Shown here one piece after another: positions 25,241 through 34,700 of a stretch of DNA of 64,000 bases. The notes under the pieces were generated by a model. The model had not been told where the DNA came from, did not search any database, and saw only the letters and a program-made list of their open reading frames with translations. This stretch comes from Muribaculaceae bacterium Isolate-037 (Harlan) (lineage in GTDB: Bacteria; Bacteroidota; Bacteroidia; Bacteroidales; Muribaculaceae): contig RIAZ01000005.1 of the NCBI GenBank assembly GCA_003762615.1, positions 124,001 to 188,000 of the forward strand, written 5' to 3'. The position numbers and the translations under genes were made by a program. Position 1 is the first letter of the stretch, and each line of letters begins with the position of its first letter.

Positions 25241-28200
25241 ATGCTTAAACAGATTTTGCAGACGCTGTTTATCGGATCATGTATGCTGACCCCGGGACTT
25301 GCCCGGGGCGGCGTACTGACCGCAGACGGTGCAAAGACCGCCGCCGCGACTTTTTTCCGCAACGGTGATGTCTCTCGTTTGGCAGACGTTGACGCGCTGA
25401 AACTTGTGCATGTGGAGACTGCTGGATCCACTCCGAAGTATTATGTGTTTAACGCCATTGACGGAGAGGGATTCATCATCGTGTCGGCAGATGACACGGT
25501 GGAGCCTGTGATCGGTTTCTCCACTACCTCGGTATGGCAGCAACAGTCTGTTCCCGAGATGGCGGGTCAGATGCTGATGCGTGTGGAACAACCTAAGATT
25601 GCCACTACCCGCAGCATTGCGGTGCCGATGGCTAATTCAGTCGAGAAAGTGCTCGCCACTCCCACATGGAGTCAGGAAGCCCCTTTCAACAACAATGTGC
25701 CCAACCGTCGTCTCGTAGGATGCGTCGGAACCGCATTGGCTGAAATCATGAAATATTATGATTATCCCGCCATGCGTCCCGCTTCTCTCGTGAAAGACGG
25801 GGAGACTACTGCATACGACTGGAAAAATATGCGCAACGACAATTATCGTAACAATGGCTATTCTTCCGAAGAGGCTGACGCGGTGGCGACTCTCGTGGCT
25901 GACGCGGCAATAGCGATAGGCACCGACTTCGGCATGTCAAGTTCAAGCGCATTCGAGGTGAAAGTGCCCGCTGCTCTTGTAGAGATGTTCGGTTATGATG
26001 CCGGTGTGTCATACAAGAAGGGTAGCGAGATGGATCGTGCATCTTGGGATGCCTTGATCGTAAATGAGATTGATGAAGGTCGTCCGGTGCTTTACAGCGG
26101 TCAGGATGTATCCGCAGGTCACGCTTTCGTGTGCGACGGCTACAGAATGATGGGCGACACCCCTTATTTCCATATCAATTGGGGCTGGGGCGGCTCTGCC
26201 GACGGTTTCTATGCATCAAACGCATTGAACCCAACCGTCAGCACATCTCATAGCTTCAACAACCTCACGACAATAGTCTACAACATCAAACCCACAGAAA
26301 GAGCCTCAAGATGGTCTCCCATACATATCACGAGCGACGAACGCCAGATCGGTATGACCATCAACGTGACCGATCTTCAGCCCGGGGTCTCATTCTCCGT
26401 GAGGGTAGGTGCGCTAAAGAACATCACCAACAATGATTTCTCCGGCAGCATATCCACCGGTCTGTTCAGTGCTGACGGCACATTCAAGGCTCTTCTCGGC
26501 AACGGAAGAAATATCGGCATACAGTCTTTGCAGATTGTAAACTACACGGACTTCTCCTGCACAGTGCCCGAAGGGACTCAGATTGCCGATGGCGATGTGG
26601 TGCGTGTCGTGACAAAAGGATCCGGCGACGACAACTGGCTGCCGGTTGCAAACGACCTTCTCACTCTTGGCGAGGCTCTGGCGAAAGGGTATGATATACC
26701 TTATTTCAACATGACCATGCCCGCTGATGTGGAGGGTGCCGTGATCACTTGCGATGATCCGCGCGTCATAAAGGGACGTGACTTCACTTTCAATGTTGTG
26801 TCTACATCTCCCGACCAGGTTGTGTCGGTGAAGGCTAACGGATTCATTCTTTCTCCGGATGCCAACCACAACTATAAGGTGACAAACGTCAACAGCGACC
26901 AGGAGATAAGCGTGATTGTGCGCAATGCTGCCGATGTAATTTCAAAACGTAACCTTTGGGTACAAGCCGGCAACCTTTCGCAGCTCATTAGTGACGAAGA
27001 TGCTGGAATAATCACTGACCTTACGCTGTATGGAACAATTGATGTGAACGACTTCACGTTCATGCGAGAGAGGATGAAACTTTCTCGTCTTGACATATCA
27101 GGTGTGAATATCGTTGCAAACGGTGCGAACCCTGCTAATGCAATTCCTGCAAAGGCATTCACGAAATGTTCATCACTCCGTCAGATTATCCTTCCGAGAA
27201 ACCTTAACACTTTCAAGAGCGGATGTTTCAGCTACAGCGGTCTTCAATCTATTGAGATTCCAGCATCGGTAAGCAATTATGAATATAATATTTTTCTTGG
27301 TTGCCGCAGCTTGAATGAGGTGATTGTGCGTCGCTCTTCTCCGGCATGGGTAAACTGGTGTGTGTTCGAGGGAACTCCAAAAGCCAAACTTGTTGTGCCT
27401 GTAGGTGCTACTGCCGCTTATAAGGCTAAGGAGAACTGGCAGGACTTCAAGGAATTTGTTGAGGAGAATGCCGTGGCTGCAACAGAATACAATGTTATAC
27501 TTCAGGAGACAAGTGGTGTTAAATTCACTGCGCTCTCTGAAGGCACTACAGTAGCTCCGGGCTCACAGTATTCATTTACTGTTGAAACGGCTGACTCTTA
27601 TGGCGATGCCATGATGGAAATGTATGCCAACAACACTCGTCTCTATCCTGACAATTCTGGTGTATACAAAGCGACCATCAATTCCAACACTCTTATCCAT
27701 GCCAACTTCCGTCAGCCGGAGGAAAGCTACGATATGTCGCCTTGGAAGATTACAGGAGCTGCCGGAGGCGTGGGTCTTGTCTCTGACGTGGTGAATGTGG
27801 CGGTTGGAAAATCGTTTACGATTCGTGCGAACGCTCTTGCCATTCCTTCTGACAATGCTGCTCTATTCTATTGTGCCGCACTTACGGATAAGGATAACCG
27901 TATTAAGGAACTGATTTCTCCGGTAGTGTCAAATTCTTCATATAACTTTGGAAATCTTCCTTGCAATTTTACTTGTCAGATAAAGGATGCTACAGTACGT
28001 GAAGGCAATATGATCCGTATCGTTTCTTCTTTTAATAAGAAGAAATGGAGTGTTGTGAAGGCTGACAGCGACACAATAACTGATTATATCTCGGCGGTGG
28101 GCAACCGTGTGGTATATCATAATATCAATATGCCTGAGAAGATTGAGGGCGCAAATATACAAGGAGCTGTAACACAAGTAGTGAGAGGGATGCCTTTGAA

Positions 28201-31200
28201 TCTAAGGGTTACTCCGGTGGCTGTGACCAACCGTATCACAATTGCTGTGAATGGAATAAACAAGGTGGTTGACGCTGCTGTGGCAAATCTTAATATACCT
28301 TCTGTTACAGAGGATCTTGAGATTGCTATTCAGGTGGTACCTCAGGGTGCTAATGCCTATACTGTAGTGAATGTGCGTGAAGGGGAGCTTGCTGCCAAGA
28401 TTGAGCAGTGTCCTGCTCGTCTTAAAGTGATAGGTACGATCCGCACCGAGGATTTTGATGCATTCCGCAACCATGCAGCCACAATCGTTGACCTTGACCT
28501 TTCAGATGCAACTATAAAGGGTGTGCGTGATCTTGCAAATGCAATCCCATCAGATGCATTTGCCTCGAAGAATGCCGGAGTTGCAACTGCTTTGCAGACA
28601 GTCATTCTTCCTAATAATCTTGTCAATATTGAGGGAAATGCATTTAGCCGTTGCTCTAAACTTTCAGAAATCACACTTCCTGCTTCCGTACAATATGTGG
28701 GAGAGGGAGCATTCTCTGCATGTATCGCATTGAAGAAGATTGTGATGAAGGGAAATGAACCTCCCGTAACGGGCAATATGACCCCCTTCCCGTCTAATCC
28801 CTCAGCTATAACATTGGAAGTACCTAAGGGGGCTGAGAACTTATATAGTACGGCAGCTTATTGGAAGGATCTGGGACAGACAACATCCATCCGTTACTTC
28901 AATATCCAGATTGATCAAGACCGCTCATTCAAATATGGTAGTGCGACTTGGGATTATGATAAGGTGCCAGAGAATATAGGCAATAACCCGCAGGTAGGTA
29001 TGCCAAATCTTAAGCCCTCGTATTATATCCCGAATCCGGTATTCCGTCCCAACGTGGCGTTCAAGGTATATGACAATGGTGTGGATAAGTCGGAGCGTAC
29101 ACCCTACTACGGTTGTTACCGAGGTGTCTATAAGGTGCCTTATTCTCCTGTTGAGAACCACGTGATAAAGGTAGTGTTCTTCTATAGTTTCGCATTTGAG
29201 ACTCCAGAATCAATCACTCCTGAGTTTGTTGATCTCGATCCGGAAAATGAATGGAAGGATATCCCTGACTTCTGGGTGTTTGATCCCGAAAGCACCACTT
29301 GGGACTACAGCAGACCCTCTAATGTGCCTACACCTACTCTTTACCGCGAGGCTTACAACTATAAGTTCCGTCTGAAGAATCCTGCTCCGAATATAGAACT
29401 GACTGTCGTTGCTGAAAGTAAGATAATGACCTCTGTCGGCAAGGAGAATCCTACATACCGCACCGAGACCACGCGTCTTGTGCCGGATGAGAATGGTGTC
29501 TATACATTCGAAAATCTCCAGGGCGATACCAAGATTAAGGTCACGACTTCTCTTGTTGTCGAAGATGGTGATGACGTTTCTCAGGATGAGGTTAAACTCG
29601 TAGAGAATGAAAACGCGAAGGATATAACCACCCTCAACATCGGCGGTGAATTGGATGAAGATGCATTCCGCAATCTCCGTGATAAGTTTGAATCGCTTGA
29701 GGTGCTCAACCTCTCGGAAATGACTAACGAGTCTATCCCGACTGATGCATTCAAAGGCATGGAGAATCTTAAGGATGTGGTGCTCCCCGCTACCGTATCT
29801 TCTGTAGGTGCCAACTCTTTCGCAGGATGTAGCAATCTTGAATCTGTGACTCTCGCAAGCGTGGAGTCTATCGGCGACAGTGCATTTGCCGGATGTTCGT
29901 CTCTTACAAGCATCATGATCATGAGCCGGACACAGGCTGCTACCCGTGCCGGTGAAGGCGTGACGGATGCTTCATTCAAGGGCATCAACCCCAACTGTCT
30001 CATCTATCTGCCCGAAGGCTTCGACGGTGTGACAGGCGATTCGCTCAACGTCATCATCAATAAGGCGGGCTCTCGTGTGGCTCGTGCCGACATTGCTATC
30101 GATGGCAAGTATGCGTTCAACGCGCCTGCAAGCTTCAGCCTTGCCGACCATAAGATCTCTCTTACTGTCGACGTTCCGGGTGCTGTAGGTGATGAGTTTG
30201 GCGGATGGAGAGGCATTGTGCTTCCGTTCACTCCGACTGAATTTGAGTTTGGCAAGGAGTTCACTCCGCGTGACAATGATGGTATCTCGCTCATTTCATT
30301 CGCTGATGAGAACGCTGAGACATTGACCCCTGTGGATACTATCAAGGCAAACCATCCGTTCCTTGCAAACGTATACGCCCCGTTTGAGTCTGTGCCCGTC
30401 ACATTCTCGGCTACCGGTGTCTCAACCCCTGATTCACTCGTCTACGACGTGGAATACACTCCGGTTCCGGAAGAGGTGAAGGCTGTAGGTAAGAACTTCA
30501 CTCTCTATGGCAACTACAACACTGAGCGTTGCGCAAGTAATCTCTATCTTCTCGATGAGGCTGGTGCTACATTCAATAAGGTAGAGGCTGACACAGTGCC
30601 TGCTGCTTTCGAAGCTTATCTATTTGCGAATGATAATGCCGCTGCTGCTTCGTTCAAAGTTGGTGAGCATGCTGTATGGGTAGTTGATCCGGCTGCTTCA
30701 TTGGCATCCGGCTCGAAACTCTACCGCTCTTCAAAAGTAGAGCTTTCAAGCTTGACCACAAAGGCTGATATCTTCTATACTCTCGACGGTTCTGAACCTA
30801 ATGAGAATAGCATTAAATACACTGAGCCTATCAGCCTCACGACCGATACCTTGACTGTGAAGGCTTATGCCAAGTATAAGGATTATGCATCTGATGTAGT
30901 AAGCCTCGACTATATGTTGAGAAAGACAAACATGGATTACGCTCTCGAAGAGGGTTGGAACTGGATCTCCCACAATGTGGAGAATGCCGTGGCTGTCGAC
31001 AGCATCCTTTCAGCAGATGTTGACCGTGTGCTTTCTCAGACTCAGGAAGTGATTCGCGACCCGCAGCTCGGTCTCGTAGGTACACTCACAGAACTAAAAC
31101 CCCTTGAGGCTTATAAGGTATTCACTAAGGGTGCAGTTCAGAACAACAATGTGGCAGGCGTTTCATTCGACCCCTCCGCTGCTATCACTCTGAACAAGGG

Positions 31201-32020
31201 CTGGAATTGGATCGGTTGCCCCGTAGATGAAGGCAGCCTCAACGTATCCGACCTCTTCTCTAATCTCGCAGCAGAGGAAGGCGACATGATCGTAGGTCGC
31301 GACGGCTTCATGCAGTTGAGCGCAGAGGGTGAGTGGATCGGTGATCTCGGTCATTTGGAACATGGTGCCGGCTACCTATTCTTCAGCAACAACGATAAAG
31401 AATTCATCTACAACATCGTTGCCGAATCAGAGGCACAGCCTTCAAGAAGAATCGAAAGAAAAGAGAGCGAGGCTGGATGGGTTGTCATGAGTGGCAAATA
31501 TCCCTCCGTAATGCCTGTGACTGCACGCATAGCTGAAGCCGGTGGCATATTCGTTGACGGCGACGACTATGAAGTGGCAGCATTCTGTGGTGACGAATGT
31601 CGTGGTATCGGAGTCGTTGTTGACGGCTACATGATGATCAGCGTCTTCGGTAACACCGGCGACGAGATCAGATTCCGTGTAATCTCAGCCATCACACACG
31701 AAGAATCCGCACTTGAGCAGAGAATCAACTTCAACGAAGACTTCGTAGGTACGCTTGGCGATCCCTACATCATCAACGTCGACGTTAAGTCAGGTGTAGA
31801 CAGCATCCAGAATGGTGAGGTAGTAGTCACTGTAGAGAATGGCAAACTCATCGTCAAAGGAGAAACCGGAGCAATCAAGAGCGTAGAGGTTTACGATCTC
31901 AACGGAATGAAAGTTGCCGAGGCTGCATCCGAAATCGAAGAGAACCTCGCAGCAGGCATCTATGTAGTAGTCATCAATACCGCCGACGGCAAAGTAAGCC
32001 GCAAGGTAGAGGTGAAATAA
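25241..32020 (+). CDS. Giant C10 (streptopain-type) cysteine protease with LRR and C-terminal modules
   Basis: A 2259-residue exported protein. After the signal sequence comes a propeptide-like region, then the C10 peptidase domain. Its nucleophile is in RRLVGCVGTALAEIMKYY (Cys161), the histidine in SAGHAFVCDGY (His294) and the HINWGWGG motif is at 311-318. Downstream are BspA-type LRR blocks near residues 627-703, 1093-1173 and 1493-1553, each with IP-AF/LPxxLxxIxxxAFxxC patterns. A chitobiase-like C-terminal module (about 1830-1890, FYTLDGSEP) follows. Near 2080-2183 is a domain with DYEVAAFCGDECRGIGV, also found at the N-terminus of the preceding protein. The end (VEVYDLNGMKVAEA, AAGIYVVVI) resembles type IX-like sorting tails. 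Its substrate is unknown; partnership with the neighbouring repeat protein is inferred. Confidence 0.87.
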   Translation: MLKQILQTLFIGSCMLTPGLARGGVLTADGAKTAAATFFRNGDVSRLADVDALKLVHVETAGSTPKYYVFNAIDGEGFIIVSADDTVEPVIGFSTTSVWQQQSVPEMAGQMLMRVEQPKIATTRSIAVPMANSVEKVLATPTWSQEAPFNNNVPNRRLVGCVGTALAEIMKYYDYPAMRPASLVKDGETTAYDWKNMRNDNYRNNGYSSEEADAVATLVADAAIAIGTDFGMSSSSAFEVKVPAALVEMFGYDAGVSYKKGSEMDRASWDALIVNEIDEGRPVLYSGQDVSAGHAFVCDGYRMMGDTPYFHINWGWGGSADGFYASNALNPTVSTSHSFNNLTTIVYNIKPTERASRWSPIHITSDERQIGMTINVTDLQPGVSFSVRVGALKNITNNDFSGSISTGLFSADGTFKALLGNGRNIGIQSLQIVNYTDFSCTVPEGTQIADGDVVRVVTKGSGDDNWLPVANDLLTLGEALAKGYDIPYFNMTMPADVEGAVITCDDPRVIKGRDFTFNVVSTSPDQVVSVKANGFILSPDANHNYKVTNVNSDQEISVIVRNAADVISKRNLWVQAGNLSQLISDEDAGIITDLTLYGTIDVNDFTFMRERMKLSRLDISGVNIVANGANPANAIPAKAFTKCSSLRQIILPRNLNTFKSGCFSYSGLQSIEIPASVSNYEYNIFLGCRSLNEVIVRRSSPAWVNWCVFEGTPKAKLVVPVGATAAYKAKENWQDFKEFVEENAVAATEYNVILQETSGVKFTALSEGTTVAPGSQYSFTVETADSYGDAMMEMYANNTRLYPDNSGVYKATINSNTLIHANFRQPEESYDMSPWKITGAAGGVGLVSDVVNVAVGKSFTIRANALAIPSDNAALFYCAALTDKDNRIKELISPVVSNSSYNFGNLPCNFTCQIKDATVREGNMIRIVSSFNKKKWSVVKADSDTITDYISAVGNRVVYHNINMPEKIEGANIQGAVTQVVRGMPLNLRVTPVAVTNRITIAVNGINKVVDAAVANLNIPSVTEDLEIAIQVVPQGANAYTVVNVREGELAAKIEQCPARLKVIGTIRTEDFDAFRNHAATIVDLDLSDATIKGVRDLANAIPSDAFASKNAGVATALQTVILPNNLVNIEGNAFSRCSKLSEITLPASVQYVGEGAFSACIALKKIVMKGNEPPVTGNMTPFPSNPSAITLEVPKGAENLYSTAAYWKDLGQTTSIRYFNIQIDQDRSFKYGSATWDYDKVPENIGNNPQVGMPNLKPSYYIPNPVFRPNVAFKVYDNGVDKSERTPYYGCYRGVYKVPYSPVENHVIKVVFFYSFAFETPESITPEFVDLDPENEWKDIPDFWVFDPESTTWDYSRPSNVPTPTLYREAYNYKFRLKNPAPNIELTVVAESKIMTSVGKENPTYRTETTRLVPDENGVYTFENLQGDTKIKVTTSLVVEDGDDVSQDEVKLVENENAKDITTLNIGGELDEDAFRNLRDKFESLEVLNLSEMTNESIPTDAFKGMENLKDVVLPATVSSVGANSFAGCSNLESVTLASVESIGDSAFAGCSSLTSIMIMSRTQAATRAGEGVTDASFKGINPNCLIYLPEGFDGVTGDSLNVIINKAGSRVARADIAIDGKYAFNAPASFSLADHKISLTVDVPGAVGDEFGGWRGIVLPFTPTEFEFGKEFTPRDNDGISLISFADENAETLTPVDTIKANHPFLANVYAPFESVPVTFSATGVSTPDSLVYDVEYTPVPEEVKAVGKNFTLYGNYNTERCASNLYLLDEAGATFNKVEADTVPAAFEAYLFANDNAAAASFKVGEHAVWVVDPAASLASGSKLYRSSKVELSSLTTKADIFYTLDGSEPNENSIKYTEPISLTTDTLTVKAYAKYKDYASDVVSLDYMLRKTNMDYALEEGWNWISHNVENAVAVDSILSADVDRVLSQTQEVIRDPQLGLVGTLTELKPLEAYKVFTKGAVQNNNVAGVSFDPSAAITLNKGWNWIGCPVDEGSLNVSDLFSNLAAEEGDMIVGRDGFMQLSAEGEWIGDLGHLEHGAGYLFFSNNDKEFIYNIVAESEAQPSRRIERKESEAGWVVMSGKYPSVMPVTARIAEAGGIFVDGDDYEVAAFCGDECRGIGVVVDGYMMISVFGNTGDEIRFRVISAITHEESALEQRINFNEDFVGTLGDPYIINVDVKSGVDSIQNGEVVVTVENGKLIVKGETGAIKSVEVYDLNGMKVAEAASEIEENLAAGIYVVVINTADGKVSRKVEVK

Positions 32021-32441
32021 AAAATAGAATAGAAATAAACAAGAAGCAGGTCGAGTGCCCCTCATCAAAACAGATCACTCGACCATCCATTAGAAAAAGC
32101 GGGTCTTCCGACCGGCGGTTACACCAACCGCCGTCAGAAGACCCGCTTTCTCGTTTGTCGTGTGTCCGAATTTTATGAGGTTAACCACGCCAACACCATC
32201 ATCCTGAAATCCCTCTAACGCGGAAGGTCTCCAAGTAATGAAATAGATTCCATCCCATGGCAATATGTAGGATATGGGCAATTGGTTGAGTTGATTTTGG
32301 AGCTTGAGAAGATTGATCTTAGCATGTCGGTCAATATGCACAAAGTTCCAAAATCGATAAAGGAGATAATGCTTATAATTATTTTTCAACAATATCTCTC
32401 GGTTTGATACGTTTTCTGACCAATAAGTCTTAAATTTTGAA
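32021..32441 (+). other. Intergenic region between the C10 protease gene and the AraC gene
   Basis: Apart from the terminator at 32096-32149, this 421-base stretch is A/T-rich and shows no convincing gene. A minus-strand open frame of 100 codons begins near 32392 but ends inside the terminator and has no recognisable domain. A TTTG at 32403 and TAAATTTTG at 32431 give a weak, poorly spaced candidate promoter for the AraC gene. Confidence 0.5.
32096..32149 (+). terminator. Strong nested hairpin terminator
   Basis: A 13-bp perfect outer stem (32096-32108 / 32137-32149, AAAGCGGGTCTTC and its complement) encloses a second stem (GGCGGTT 32114-32120 / AACCGCC 32126-32132). The flanking A and T runs are short. 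It ends the two-gene giant-protein unit. Confidence 0.8.
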
Positions 32442-33284
32442 ATGTCAAAAGTTGTTACTTTTAATACGGAAGATATCTTTACCGCTTCATATAGTAAGGA
32501 TATGGAGGGATGTCATTTCCGTCTAAGTGAACATGCTCTGCTCTATGTAGCGCGAGGAAGTATGAAGGTTATGATTGACGGTATGGTAGTGTCAGCGGTC
32601 AAGGAGAATGAATGCGTTTTTATCAGGAAGGATCATCGTGTAAGTATTGAGAAACATCCTTCCCCCGAGATGGGATACCATGTATCTGTGATGTTGTTCT
32701 TTCCAAGAGGACTGTTGTTTGATTTTTATAAATCTCTATCTCATGCCAATATCCCGGATAATATTTGCCGTAGCAAAAAAACGGTCTTGAAAATTAGACA
32801 ATCCCCAATGCTTGTCAGTTTGTTTGACTCATTCAAACCATATTGGGAGATTGGGTGCCGACCTGAGAAGGGATGGCTTGACATTAAGGTGCGTGAGGCG
32901 ATACATTTGGTTCTGCATACAGACGTGAAAACTTATGCTTCCTTATTTGATTTTACTGATAGATGGCGTCCGGATATATTGGATTTTATGCAACATAACT
33001 ATATGTATGACCTGACCATAGAGGATTTGGCTCATTATACGGGTCGGAGTTTGTCAACTTTCAAACGCGATTTTAAAAAGTTGAGTGAGATTTCTCCCCG
33101 CAATTGGATAATGCGTCGTCGTCTTCAGGTCGCACAGGAGCTAATCATGTCTACGGAACGCTCAATAGTGCAGATAATGAGCGATGTAGGATTTAAGAAT
33201 TTTTCTCATTTTTGTAGAGCCTATCGAAAGCATTTCGGTTGTTCACCTTCAAAAAGCAGAGATACTCAAACTTCTGAAAATTGA
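32442..33284 (+). CDS. AraC-family transcriptional regulator
   Basis: A 280-residue protein with an N-terminal cupin-like sensing domain (about 1-150, LSEHALLYVARGSMKVMIDG) and a C-terminal double helix-turn-helix (about 185-275). The latter contains LTIEDLAHYTGRSLSTFKRDFKKL and IVQIMSDVGFKNFSHFCRAYRKHFGCSPS, the standard AraC signature. It lies 90 bases upstream of a tripartite efflux operon in the same orientation. The intervening gap holds phased direct repeats, so it most likely controls that pump in response to a pump substrate. The effector is unknown. Confidence 0.92.
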   Translation: MSKVVTFNTEDIFTASYSKDMEGCHFRLSEHALLYVARGSMKVMIDGMVVSAVKENECVFIRKDHRVSIEKHPSPEMGYHVSVMLFFPRGLLFDFYKSLSHANIPDNICRSKKTVLKIRQSPMLVSLFDSFKPYWEIGCRPEKGWLDIKVREAIHLVLHTDVKTYASLFDFTDRWRPDILDFMQHNYMYDLTIEDLAHYTGRSLSTFKRDFKKLSEISPRNWIMRRRLQVAQELIMSTERSIVQIMSDVGFKNFSHFCRAYRKHFGCSPSKSRDTQTSEN

Positions 33285-33293
33285 TATTGAGCT

Positions 33294-33326
33294 ATACAGC
33301 ACATTTGATTGAACCATACAGCACAT
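33294..33326 (+). promoter_or_regulatory. Candidate AraC operator: two ATACAGCACAT direct repeats
   Basis: ATACAGCACAT occurs at 33294-33304 and 33316-33326, exactly 22 bp apart (two helical turns), and a related copy lies inverted at 33328-33338. The downstream copy occupies the -33 position of the TolC promoter, the usual arrangement for an AraC-type activator. Confidence 0.6.
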
Positions 33327-33343
33327 TACGTGCTGTATTTTTT
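33316..33343 (+). terminator. Possible terminator of the AraC gene overlapping the operator
   Basis: ATACAGCAC (33316-33324) pairs with GTGCTGTAT (33330-33338) around a 5-base loop, followed by a run of T residues (33336-33343). It shares bases with the proposed operator, so one element may serve both purposes. Confidence 0.6.
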
Positions 33344-33346
33344 GTA

Positions 33347-33354
33347 TAATTTTG
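33347..33354 (+). promoter_or_regulatory. -7 element of the efflux operon promoter
   Basis: TAATTTTG, 20 bases before the TolC-like start at 33375. No TTTG is present at -33; the proposed AraC repeat occupies that position, consistent with activator dependence. Confidence 0.6.
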
Positions 33355-33374
33355 CAGGATGAAATTGAACGTTT

Positions 33375-34700
33375 ATGAAGTATAGATATAATATGATACA
33401 GTTATTGGTAATGATTGTTATGGCTGTTTTCCTCTTCACGTGTAATGCATCAGCCCGATCCATTTCTCTGACCATTGAGGATTTGTTTCAACAAGTAGAG
33501 GTTGATAATACGGAAATACGCATAGCTTGTAATGAGAGGGAAGTTGCCTTTATGAGAGAAAGAGCGGAAAAAGACTGTTGGCTTCCTGATATAGGATTGA
33601 TGCTTGAGGAAGACTATCTCGGCAATGCTTATGTGCTTGACAGGGATTTAGGAGGAGGCTCAAGGTCTCCGATGACTCATTGGGGCAACTCGCTTTCAAT
33701 ATCGGTATACCAGCCGATATATACGGGAGGGGAACTGACAGCCCGTGTAGCTCGAGCTGATGCCCAGTATAGGATTGCGGATAATAATGTAGAGCTGATT
33801 AAAATTCGTATGAAAATGACGGTAGTTAAATTATATCTTGAACTGGCAAAAAATCTGAATCTCCTTGGCGTGTATGATGAAAACATAAGGATAACGTGTG
33901 GGCTTATAGATGAGATGAAGGCGCGTGCTTCCCAAGGTCTTGTTCTTGCTAATGACGTGACACGTTATGAACTAAATCTGTCAAATCTGAAATACGACAG
34001 GCTTGCAGTGGTGAATTCAATCAGCAATCTCAATTATAGTCTTGTGAGCTATTTACAAATGAATGATACGGACACTATAGTGCCGGCCATAGATTTTGAC
34101 CGTATAAATTTTTCGGCAATGCCTCTTCCGGAATGGAGAAAACTTAGTCGTGCCGAGTCGCCCGTACTCAAATATTATGAATTCCAATGGAACTTGTTGA
34201 AGTCGAGTGTAAAATTATTTAAGAGTGATCGATTGCCTAAAATTGGAATCGGTGCAGCGGCATCTCTTTCCGCACCTATCACTACGCATACCCCCGTGCT
34301 TGACAAGAATCTCGGCAAATGGTACGTTGGACTCAAGATATCTTTCACGCCATCGGCATTCTACAAGTCAACGCATAAGATTCAGGCAGCCACTCTGGAG
34401 AGGGATCATCTTATCGATTCATATAAAGGGAGTGAGGAAGAGATTGACAGGAATCTTGACCGCGCTTATCGTAATTACATAGAGGCAATAGAGCATGTGT
34501 GGACACAAAGGAAAAATGTGGATCTCGCATCGGAAAATTACCGTATCGTGGAACGTCGTTATGGCAGTGATCTTTCCCTGCTGACGGATATGCTTGATGC
34601 GTCTGCCTCAAAACTTGATGCGGAGATGCGCCTTGTCAATGCCCGGGTTGACGTGCTTTATTATTATTTCCAACTAAAATATATTTCAGGAGTTATATGA
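33375..34700 (+). CDS. TolC-family outer-membrane efflux protein
   Basis: The outer-membrane channel of a tripartite pump. The 441-residue protein has a signal peptide (about 1-28, ending ATSARS-like in CNASARS) and the duplicated helical repeats of the OEP family. Recognisable blocks include LSISVYQPIYTGGELTARVARADAQYRIADNNVELIK in the first half and LIDSYKGSEEEIDRNLDRAYRNYIEAIEHV with MLDASASKLDAEMRLVNARVDVLYYYF in the second. Its stop overlaps the start of the HlyD-like gene by four bases (ATGA), so the two are translationally coupled. Confidence 0.92.
   Translation: MKYRYNMIQLLVMIVMAVFLFTCNASARSISLTIEDLFQQVEVDNTEIRIACNEREVAFMRERAEKDCWLPDIGLMLEEDYLGNAYVLDRDLGGGSRSPMTHWGNSLSISVYQPIYTGGELTARVARADAQYRIADNNVELIKIRMKMTVVKLYLELAKNLNLLGVYDENIRITCGLIDEMKARASQGLVLANDVTRYELNLSNLKYDRLAVVNSISNLNYSLVSYLQMNDTDTIVPAIDFDRINFSAMPLPEWRKLSRAESPVLKYYEFQWNLLKSSVKLFKSDRLPKIGIGAAASLSAPITTHTPVLDKNLGKWYVGLKISFTPSAFYKSTHKIQAATLERDHLIDSYKGSEEEIDRNLDRAYRNYIEAIEHVWTQRKNVDLASENYRIVERRYGSDLSLLTDMLDASASKLDAEMRLVNARVDVLYYYFQLKYISGVI

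Noticed and set aside
32090-32392. Minus-strand 100-codon open frame
   Set aside because: It ends inside the strong terminator at 32096-32149, shows no domain and has no promoter; judged non-coding.
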